Under the pieces are notes generated by a model, which saw only the letters and a program-made list of their open reading frames with translations, had not been told where the DNA came from and did not search any database. DNA of 64,000 nucleotides from Poseidonibacter parvus. GTDB lineage: Bacteria > Campylobacterota > Campylobacteria > Campylobacterales > Arcobacteraceae. Position 1 is the stretch's first letter; each line of letters opens with the position of its first letter. The stretch is from NCBI RefSeq assembly GCF_001956695.1, contig NZ_CP019070.1, positions 2,604,001-2,668,000 on the forward strand. The letters run 5' to 3'. Positions 62,101-64,000 of the stretch are shown in pieces. The position numbers were made by a program, and so were the translations under genes.

Positions 62101-64000
62101 AACACTAAATCATCACTAATTGGAACTGTAATATATTGTACTGTTGTATCTGCTGGGAAAGTTACTGTCCCATTTGTTGTTACATAATCTTCTCCAGCTA
62201 TTGCTGTTCCATCTACTGTTGCGAAATCAACAGTAATTTCTGAGTCACTTGGAGTTGTAAGACTTACTTTAAATGTCATTACTCCTGCATCTTCATCTAG
62301 TACTGCGTCTCCTATTATAATTGATGCTACATCATCATCTATAATTGTTGCTGTACCTTCTGTTACACCATTTGTTGTTTGTCCTTCTGTTACTACTGCT
62401 TCTAGTGTAAACTCTTCATTACCTTCTGATATTTCATCTTCTGTTGTAACTACTCTTACTACTACTTGAGTTTCTCCTGCTGGAATTGTCGCTTCATCTG
62501 CTGGTACCCATGTTCCATCTTCTTGTAGTACTTCTACTTCTGGTGAGTAATCTTCTTCTGTTGCTGTTCCCTCTTTTGGAGTTAAACTTACTGTAATATC
62601 TTCATCACTTGGGTTTGTAATACTTACTACAAATTGTGCTGGTTCACCCTCTGTTACATCTACATTACTTATTTCTAATGTTGGTAAATCATTATCTTTA
62701 ATTACACCTGTTCCTACTGGTACACCTATCTCTGCATTATCTGATGGGTTTGTTAATTCTACTGTGAATTGTTCATCATTTTCAAACACTAAATCATCAC
62801 TAATTGGAACTGTAATATATTGTACTGTTGTATCTGCTGGGAAAGTTACTGTCCCATTTGTTGTTACATAATCTTCTCCAGCTATTGCTGTTCCATCTAC
62901 TGTTGCGAAATCAACAGTAATTTCTGAGTCACTTGGAGTTGTAAGACTTACTTTAAATGTCATTACTCCTGCATCTTCATCTAGTACTGCGTCTCCTATT
63001 ATAATTGATGCTACATCATCATCTATAATTGTTGCTGTACCTTCTGTTACACCATTTGTTGTTTGTCCTTCTGTTACTACTGCTTCTAGTGTAAACTCTT
63101 CATTACCTTCTGATATTTCATCTTCTGTTGTAATTACTCTTACTACTACTTGAGTTTCTCCTGCTGGAATTGTCGCTTCATCTGCTGGTACCCATGTTCC
63201 ATCTTCTTGTAGTACTTCTACTTCTGGTGAGTAATCTTCTTCTGTTGCTGTTCCCTCTTTTGGAGTTAAACTTACTGTAATATCTTCATCACTTGGGTTT
63301 GTAATACTTACTACAAATTGTGCTGGTTCACCCTCTGTTACATCTACATTACTTATTTCTAATGTTGGTAAATCATTATCTTTAATTACACCTGTTCCTA
63401 CTGGTACACCTATCTCTGCATTATCTGATGGGTTTGTTAATTCTACTGTGAATTGTTCATCATTTTCAAACACTAAATCATCACTAATTGGAACTGTAAT
63501 ATATTGTACTGTTGTATCTGCTGGGAATGTTACTGTCCCATTTGTTGTTACATAATCTTCTCCAGCTATTGCTGTTCCATCTACTGTTGCGAAATCAACA
63601 GTAATTTCTGAGTCACTTGGAGTTGTAAGACTTACTTTAAATGTCATTACTCCTGCATCTTCATCTAGTACTGCGTCTCCTATTATAATTGATGCTACAT
63701 CATCATCTATAATTGTTCCCGTTGCACTCGCTTTTGAACCTGTAGTATAGTCAGAATTTGTTGTTGTTCCTTCTATAACTTCTGCAGTTAAAGTATATAT
63801 TTCATTTGTTTCTGATAAATCATCTTCAATAGTTGGAATTCTTACTAAAATTGCTGTATTTCCAGCTTCTATAGTTGCTTCATCAGCTTGTGTCCAAGTA
63901 ATTCCATTATCACTTGATACTTCATAAACTTCAATTAAATCTGCATCATAATCTGTACCTTTTTTAGCTGTACCATCTTCTGTAGAGAATTTAAATTTAA
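43293..64000 (-). CDS. Giant repetitive calcium-dependent surface adhesin, probably type I-secreted (N-terminus outside window)
   Basis: One frame is open from the stop at 43293 to the right edge, about 6,900 codons, with the true start further right. The first in-window Met (63645-63647) is inside a repeat and is not the start. N to C: five Calx-beta units of 228 residues, more divergent Calx-beta units, cadherin-like/VCBS units (VDDTFTLNEDIATPLDILGND and variants), degenerate Ig-like units, eight identical 215-residue units, two 104-residue units, VCBS-like segments, two jelly-roll-like modules, one divergent Calx-beta-like module, and a calcium-binding end (DLSGDGEIGV, DTNNDGQLTGDE). The protein is very acidic, with almost no Cys or Lys-rich stretches. 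This pattern matches RTX/LapA-type adhesins exported by type I secretion with a C-terminal signal. Secretion genes are not in the window. Function, adhesion or biofilm, is inferred. Confidence 0.88.
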   Translation of the reverse strand, partial: KFKFSTEDGTAKKGTDYDADLIEVYEVSSDNGITWTQADEATIEAGNTAILVRIPTIEDDLSETNEIYTLTAEVIEGTTTNSDYTTGSKASATGTIIDDDVASIIIGDAVLDEDAGVMTFKVSLTTPSDSEITVDFATVDGTAIAGEDYVTTNGTVTFPADTTVQYITVPISDDLVFENDEQFTVELTNPSDNAEIGVPVGTGVIKDNDLPTLEISNVDVTEGEPAQFVVSITNPSDEDITVSLTPKEGTATEEDYSPEVEVLQEDGTWVPADEATIPAGETQVVVRVITTEDEISEGNEEFTLEAVVTEGQTTNGVTEGTATIIDDDVASIIIGDAVLDEDAGVMTFKVSLTTPSDSEITVDFATVDGTAIAGEDYVTTNGTVTFPADTTVQYITVPISDDLVFENDEQFTVELTNPSDNAEIGVPVGTGVIKDNDLPTLEISNVDVTEGEPAQFVVSITNPSDEDITVSLTPKEGTATEEDYSPEVEVLQEDGTWVPADEATIPAGETQVVVRVVTTEDEISEGNEEFTLEAVVTEGQTTNGVTEGTATIIDDDVASIIIGDAVLDEDAGVMTFKVSLTTPSDSEITVDFATVDGTAIAGEDYVTTNGTVTFPADTTVQYITVPISDDLVFENDEQFTVELTNPSDNAEIGVPVGTGVIKDNDLPTLEISNVDVTEGEPAQFVVSITNPSDEDITVSLTPKEGTATEEDYSPEVEVLQEDGTWVPADEATIPAGETQVVVRVVTTEDEISEGNEEFTLEAVVTEGQTTNGVTEGTATIIDDDVASIIIGDAVLDEDAGVMTFKVSLTTPSDSEITVDFATVDGTAIAGEDYVTTNGTVTFPADTTVQYITVPISDDLVFENDEQFTVELTNPSDNAEIGVPVGTGVIKDNDLPTLEISNVDVTEGEPAQFVVSITNPSDEDITVSLTPKEGTATEEDYSPEVEVLQEDGTWVPADEATIPAGETQVVVRVVTTEDEISEGNEEFTLEAVVTEGQTTNGVTEGTATIIDDDVASIIIGDAVLDEDAGVMTFKVSLTTPSDSEITVDFATVDGIAIAGEDYVTTNGTVTFPADTTVQYITVPISDDLVFENDEQFTVELTNPSDNAEIGVPVGTGVIKDNDLPTLEISNVDVTEGEPAQFVVSITNPSDEDITVSLTPKEGTATEEDYSPEVEVLQEDGTWVPADEATIPAGETQVVVRVVTTEDEISEGNEEFTLEAVVTEGQTTNGVTEGTATIIDDDGKPSIIIGDAVLDEDKGVMVFTVSLTNPSSEEITVDFATEDLNAIAGEDYTATTGTITFSPNQTTQTIEVEITDDLVYETDENFNVLLTNQSANANIGVDTGLGTIKDNDTEPVVTLEGITDSINEGETAQFVVKLDNPAYEDVVVTFTIGGDVDGEDYVEPTTYTVTIPAGETEVPLNIETIVDGIYEGSEDLDIKITDTTGANSRIDALNDEASTEILDSLSAPKVSIITEQSSIPEGTTAEFTVKIDTPSDEDVVVTFAITGDVDNDDYTEPTLYTVTIPAGQTEAPIDIETIDDATFEEDEDLTVSLLSSVGADSTIDVDNDEANVVVLDNDVDAIDDIRELDEDSSLIIDVLDNDKNHDSGDLNVTGITQGSHGLVVINPDGTITYTPEENYNGPDEFTYDIINEDGSTDTAVVKLTIDPVNDAPVAVDDTFTLNEDIATPLDILGNDTDVDSPLDPTSVVITKQPTHGTLTVNPDGTVTYTPEENYNGPDEFEYTVKDVDGDVSNPAVVKLTVDPVNDAPVAVDDTFTLDEDIATPLDILGNDTDVDSQLDPTSVVITKQPTHGTLTVNPDGTVTYTPEENYNGADEFTYTVKDVDGDVSNPAVVKLTVDPVNDAPVAVDDTFNVDEDLATPLNILGNDTDVDGTIDPTTVVITKQPEHGVLVVDPLTGEVTYTPEENYNGPDSFEYTVEDNDGLVSEPATVTLTVDPTNDAPVVAELNTTVMESDLLDVPLEDSHYNGTLSAIDPDGDAIQSFNYENNLKISVTKTDLDARNIFDDPSSVPLDEAKDVILDFVENSLIGQVVQNDPVYIAFVAAVENANDATELKALITSLETTRGLVLGADTITMSTEIPDSVAAALEAQGLLSIEITGDNYDVRSPLFNLLGPDDSATISFDYSATDEHGLKGESDTVNLTILGVNDAPVAVDDTFNVDEDLATPLNILGNDTDVDGTIDPTTVVITKQPEHGVLVVDPLTGEVTYTPEENYNGPDSFEYTVEDNDGLLSEPATVTLTVDPIPEAPVVEILDGGDEVLNTEEVNAGVKAKITLPEDAEIGDTLNVDTDGDGQPDFTKVLTPEDITAGEVIVDVPAEDVPENGETLTVDAVIVNSIGKESPKASDTSVVNTTELNVTIEIDDVTADNVINVAESQTDVPVTGKVGGDAKVGDIVTLTVNGKEFTGEVKDDLTFSIDVPGSDLVADKETDDSTIDATITTSDAVGNTATAEDSQLYGVDAGEIGSPGLEILDGGDGKLNAEEIAAGVQAEITIPESADIGDILEVDTDGDGIADVTKVLDATDVATGKVIVDIPTEDIPENGELKVEAIIVDPAGNKSPKAIDSSLVDTILPEASITLDEITSDGIINFVESQEDTIIVSGTVGDDVKIGDKVTLIVAGVTYTGFVNAGNVFAIEVQVSDLLADTDGIVDASVETFDDAGNKAVANDDEDFTVDINATEAPTVEIQDGGDEYLNGEEVDAGVTAIVTLPDTAVAGDTLDVDTDGDGQPDFTKVLTPEDITAGTVTVPVDAEDIPEEGVLTVDATITDEAGNTSEKGTDTSNVDIVPPVVTITLDEITVDGIINKAESEAQVEISGTVTGDFKENDPLVVTINDVDYPTTVNADGTFSVDVQGSDLVDDADKLVDAAITIADLAGNTASDTDDENYELNINPVDAPTVEIQDGGDGKLNGEEVDAGVTAIVTLPNNAVAGDILDVDTDGDGQADFTKVLTPEDITAGTVTVPVDAEDVPEEGVLTVEATITDTAGNTSAPGTDTSLVDTIDPIPTITLDEITTDGIINSDESQAPVEITGTVGGDAKVGDEVVVTVNGTEYTTTVEPGLTFKVEVPGSELLADADKLVEATVTTEDEAGNKASANDDEDFTVDTQATEAPVVEILDGGDDFLNGEEVAAGVEAKVILPDTAIVGDTLDVDTDGDGEPDFTKVLTPEDITAGEVIVPIDNEDIIDGETLVVDATITDQAGNTSEKGSDESVVDTTAPEATIILDEITEDGIINKLESEGPVEVTGTVTGDAKEGDIVTIRVNGKDYSGEVKDDLTFSIEVPGEEFITDLDKVVDATLVVKDEAGNEITVKDTEDYTVDITPPPAPTVTITEDVNDDGLINADELNGDVNVTITVPTEAKIGDTLNVTNPDGTTTDYPVDQDMLDNGLALTYPAPAEGEEIEVKATITDVAGNVSEEDTDSAVIDTEETSAPTVEILDGGDGFLNEEEVNAGVEAVITLPPEAVAGDTLDVDTDGDGEPDFTKELTPEDITNGTVTVTIPAEDIIDGETLVVDATITDEAGNTSPKGTDSSNVDTTPPEASITLDEAITPDDVINASEANEDIAITGTVGDDVKPGDTVTLSVNGKEFTGTVEDDLTFSIDVPGADLVADPDNKIEASVTTTDEAGNSTTVMDDETYSVDTEETSAPTVEILDGGDGFLNEEEVNAGVEAVITLPPEAVAGDTLDVDTDGDGEPDFTKELTPEDITNGTVTVTIPAEDIIDGETLVVDATITDEAGNTSPKGTDSSNVDTTPPEASITLDEAITPDDVINASEANEDIAITGTVGDDVKPGDTVTLSVNGKEFTGTVEDDLTFSIDVPGADLVADPDNKIEASVTTTDEAGNSTTVMDDETYSVDTEETSAPTVEILDGGDGFLNEEEVNAGVEAVITLPPEAVAGDTLDVDTDGDGEPDFTKELTPEDITNGTVTVTIPAEDIIDGETLVVDATITDEAGNTSPKGTDSSNVDTTPPEASITLDEAITPDDVINASEANEDIAITGTVGDDVKPGDTVTLSVNGKEFTGTVEDDLTFSIDVPGADLVADPDNKIEASVTTTDEAGNSTTVMDDETYSVDTEETSAPTVEILDGGDGFLNEEEVNAGVEAVITLPPEAVAGDTLDVDTDGDGEPDFTKELTPEDITNGTVTVTIPAEDIIDGETLVVDATITDEAGNTSPKGTDSSNVDTTPPEASITLDEAITPDDVINASEANEDIAITGTVGDDVKPGDTVTLSVNGKEFTGTVEDDLTFSIDVPGADLVADPDNKIEASVTTTDEAGNSTTVMDDETYSVDTEETSAPTVEILDGGDGFLNEEEVNAGVEAVITLPPEAVAGDTLDVDTDGDGEPDFTKELTPEDITNGTVTVTIPAEDIIDGETLVVDATITDEAGNTSPKGTDSSNVDTTPPEASITLDEAITPDDVINASEANEDIAITGTVGDDVKPGDTVTLSVNGKEFTGTVEDDLTFSIDVPGADLVADPDNKIEASVTTTDEAGNSTTVMDDETYSVDTEETSAPTVEILDGGDGFLNEEEVNAGVEAVITLPPEAVAGDTLDVDTDGDGEPDFTKELTPEDITNGTVTVTIPAEDIIDGETLVVDATITDEAGNTSPKGTDSSNVDTTPPEASITLDEAITPDDVINASEANEDIAITGTVGDDVKPGDTVTLSVNGKEFTGTVEDDLTFSIDVPGADLVADPDNKIEASVTTTDEAGNSTTVMDDETYSVDTEETSAPTVEILDGGDGFLNEEEVNAGVEAVITLPPEAVAGDTLDVDTDGDGEPDFTKELTPEDITNGTVTVTIPAEDIIDGETLVVDATITDEAGNTSPKGTDSSNVDTTPPEASITLDEAITPDDVINASEANEDIAITGTVGDDVKPGDTVTLSVNGKEFTGTVEDDLTFSIDVPGADLVADPDNKIEASVTTTDEAGNSTTVMDDETYSVDTEETSAPTVEILDGGDGFLNEEEVNAGVEAVITLPPEAVAGDTLDVDTDGDGEPDFTKELTPEDITNGTVTVTIPAEDIIDGETLVVDATITDEAGNTSPKGTDSSNVDTTPPEASITLDEAITPDDVINASEANEDIAITGTVGDDVKPGDTVTLSVNGKEFTGTVEDDLTFSIDVPGADLVADPDNKIEASVTTTDEAGNSTTVMDDETYSVDTDIEATITLDEAITSDDIINLSESGEDITITGTVGGDVKDGDTVTLTINGTEYTGTVSNNSFAIIVAGSDLAADNDSLIDASVTTTDDAGNTATATDTEGYTVDTEIEATITLDENITADDIIKSSEANQDITITGTVGGDVKDGDTVTLTINGTEYTGTVSNNSFAIIVAGSDLVADSDSIIDASVTTTDDAGNTATATDTEGYTVDLNDAPEIGTSTINVSEEGLPGGIEDETGVNDTTNEATLSGNISISDPDGDAVTVTLVAPTTILKSNGETIVWSGSDTNELIGKVGTEEIIKVTINDNGEYTVDLLGPVDHPDTTTEDVISLDIGVKANDGTETTTGSFIVKIEDDMPTSCEITREINIEKDVVVVSNLSAGFKDSVFVGGTNQVTETNTDSDALIDTIEWGTSAVTGHGQSGYNLIDNTDFTTTSGAEIDTNGIFELAQFTHQNWTVYQGTSVLDKTTITMSMDVLVNGEAVSVDFDVLLDHTETTNTNNEIESRDIITLPTQDVIIDVNGQDYVFTVEGFQDENGDYVKTIYTNEAEDNTFGIFASIKPTGELPEVSGNVCNDAGADGLDKIIWGDLDNPYGTMTVDENGAYTFVVNEDTRDNLEAGESISQEFTYTVIDNDGDQSTNTVTININGTDVPNIAPDAEDANYELTCSDEVISETLLLSESFETTAGTGDDVRSGWFVDYGDNQDGIYTGDNGVQWILNDSGIEIQSGNTAGSTASDGGQHAELDPHENTAIKTNVELGSNDTFVLSFDYKPRPDSEDSSDMIVSFGGIELAVNSDTSGNVTFVADNGVTYTSVENSEGWYEIEAIFTGVSGNDADLTFKATGTSDSYGAFIDNIKLVGQVTENNSMKNGLEFTLDDFVSDIEDDANSTIVKIRIESLPEDGVLTVDGNEVKIGDVYDETAQIKYTPDEVNVDYKVDDSFDYVAIDSDGKESDIATVTFDIDTTGCTINNTAPNAIDDGQAAVIVDEVTTVFTSSFEVNLNTDDVTFVDAADGWTSINCDEKIEVRDETIQNTSGGTIYTGLAADGTKYVELNTDDSNTYPDSSGITRTVDTVAGAEYELDFNYSARPGYNAEVCTFEVAVDGVVLGTYSEDGTGLSTVNWLDDSVSFIGTGNPVEIQFREVGTSNPDAGRGMFIDDITLTQTVKTFETQGITTDENTAITVDVLSNDTDPENDALSITHVQGQDVSNGQIVNVTNIAGLILGTAQVVNGQIEFTPGEELQKLNEGENQDVVFEYTITDGEKSDSANVTVNVTGLDDVPINASLCGTKDIAEGNSGWYNVRLDEAVTQDTWVTVQITDGTATRVDANGWEQSHQDIMWGGKYDIRYSNGVIKEVIHDKVPNGTTVSSGNRSQVGPDYATWDYTVEKDGLVQQGGVVKVLIQAGETQSNYFEVQTWKEKITTDNDLHSSTAGNEYEENFQMRISNVEGSSSDNIEYSSDYKNVEIHDGTCVFRVSPITFDLSGDGEIGVTGETSSIDKGISNTIGATVQFDIDADGELDTIEWIDGSGDGLLVDNRDGNAANDMDGSRLFGEEGGQYTNGYEKLSALDTNNDGQLTGDELTGLDVWIDDGDAKVEDGEMKTLAELDITSISTQMTETTGLDGKMHMESTATKADGSSIMTEDVWFTTTDIDLSAAVKSVDGANIVDLEDNKSNDIKIEMDDVLDLADADNQLIIKGENEDKVDLDVTEWNNSGKEDVEGVSYNVYTGTGANSTVKLLIEDEIDTNL
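45030..45560 (-). other. Jelly-roll-like (lectin-type) module 2 of the giant protein
   Basis: A non-repetitive module runs from VFTSSFEVNLNTDDV to GRGMFIDDITLTQ, with YVELNTDDSNTYPDSSGI and ELDFNYSARPG. It has the F-E...GW...VELD...DFxYxxRP...DDI pattern of carbohydrate-binding beta-sandwiches. It is paired with a similar module upstream. Confidence 0.55.
45955..46505 (-). other. Jelly-roll-like (lectin-type) module 1 of the giant protein
   Basis: A module from LLSESFETTAGTGDDV to YGAFIDNIKLVGQV, with GGQHAELDPHENTAI and FVLSFDYKPRP. The same pattern recurs in the next module toward the C-terminus. Such modules are ligand-binding tips in other giant adhesins. Confidence 0.55.
47899..48520 (-). 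repeat. Two 312-base Ig-like repeats
   Basis: Two in-frame 104-residue units start 312 bases apart (47899 and 48211) and share long identical stretches. They continue the Ig-like series on the C-terminal side of the 645-base array. Confidence 0.75.
48521..53680 (-). repeat. Eight tandem copies of a 645-base unit
   Basis: The unit spans 645 bases (215 residues) and repeats exactly eight times, 48521 to 53680. Each copy encodes two Ig-like modules (APTVEILDGGDGFLNEEEVN and EASITLDEAITPDDVINASE). The copies look identical at DNA level wherever compared, and the last ends where TATCT changes to TATCG at 53681. The period keeps the frame. Related but diverged units follow upstream to about 57200. 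Confidence 0.95.
53681..57200 (-). repeat. Degenerate Ig-like repeat series
   Basis: About five diverged relatives of the 645-base unit, recognisable by recurring EILDGGD, DTDGDG, LTPEDITAG and ITLDEIT motifs, with one insert (PPPAPTVTITEDVNDDGLIN). They differ clearly from one another, unlike the homogeneous array next to them. Confidence 0.8.
57229..58427 (-). repeat. Duplicated 281-base cadherin-like segment with 918-base offset
   Basis: Segments 57229-57509 and 58147-58427 are nearly identical (one visible difference in GATAGTAAT against GATACTAAT). Between them lies a unique domain (LDVPLEDSHYNGTLSAIDPDG), as if a module had been inserted into, or copied around, a repeat. Confidence 0.8.
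58429..59004 (-). repeat. Two tandem 288-base cadherin-like units
   Basis: Units of 96 residues start at 58429 and 58717 and are nearly identical. A third, diverged copy begins at 59005. Each carries the VDDTFTLDEDIATPLDILGN and TYTPEENYNG motifs of cadherin-like/VCBS repeats. Confidence 0.85.
60281..63700 (-). repeat. Five tandem copies of a 684-base Calx-beta unit
   Basis: The unit is 684 bases (228 residues, two Calx-beta domains) and repeats exactly five times from 60281 to 63700. Copies carry a few single-base differences: GIAIAG against GTAIAG in the first, RVITTED in the fifth, and a GGGAATGTT/GGGAAAGTT variant. A diverged unit continues to the right edge. Confidence 0.93.

Noticed and set aside
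48521-63700. Regular direct repeats that might suggest a CRISPR array
   Set aside because: Units are 288-684 bases, contiguous without unique spacers and keep a protein frame.

Overview
The window is a strongly AT-rich piece of a bacterial chromosome. Gene content and protein style point to the Arcobacter group (Arcobacteraceae, Campylobacterota), probably a free-living or marine member. The clues are many histidine kinases with the H-box HQWRQP, a Campylobacter-type S/N-oxide reductase with a monoheme cytochrome c partner, Aas-type fusions and lysine/isoleucine-rich proteins. The taxonomic call is inference from protein style, not from a marker gene. No rRNA, tRNA, insertion sequence, prophage or CRISPR array was seen.

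Layout. 1-726 (-) is the 5' part of urtA (urea ABC transporter binding protein), cut by the window edge. 1117-8121 (-) reads as one five-gene unit in transcription order: a molybdopterin S/N-oxide (TMAO/DMSO-type) reductase, its cytochrome c, a response regulator, an extracytoplasmic solute-binding protein and a histidine kinase. The last three look like an analogue, not a homologue, of TorR/TorT/TorS. 8454-12481 holds a divergent signalling cluster: a hybrid kinase, a REC-kinase and an OmpR-type regulator. 12652-21855 is a nitrite/cyanate assimilation region: nirB, nirD, a regulator/kinase pair with a CxxCH sensor domain, a formate/nitrite-family channel, cyanase, a PP2C phosphatase-Ser/Thr kinase fusion and a Cache-like membrane protein. 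21864-23663 is another kinase. 23837-27126 pairs a short AAA/Fis regulator with glnD, keeping the nitrogen theme.

27148-33107 (-) carries a PAS chemoreceptor, RarD and an LplT-PlsC-Aas phospholipid repair fusion. 33207-37793 (-) is an arsenic operon: arsR, a gamma-glutamylcyclotransferase-like gene, arsB, arsC, a degenerate metallo-beta-lactamase-fold protein, a permease and a thioredoxin-like protein. Two matching ArsR-type inverted repeats lie upstream of arsR and upstream of arsB. 37892-40210 (-) holds lrgB, lrgA, a tautomerase-like gene and a 3-hydroxyisobutyrate-dehydrogenase-family oxidoreductase. Transketolase and a soluble orphan kinase follow.

43293-64000 (-) is the 3' part of one giant gene, at least about 6,900 codons in the window and open at the right edge. 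It encodes a repetitive acidic surface protein, most likely a type I-secreted adhesin. From N to C it has a 684-bp Calx-beta array (5 copies), degenerate Calx-beta units, cadherin-like/VCBS repeats, Ig-like repeats including eight apparently identical 645-bp units, two jelly-roll-like modules and a C-terminal calcium-binding module with a canonical EF-hand loop. This is the most striking object in the window.
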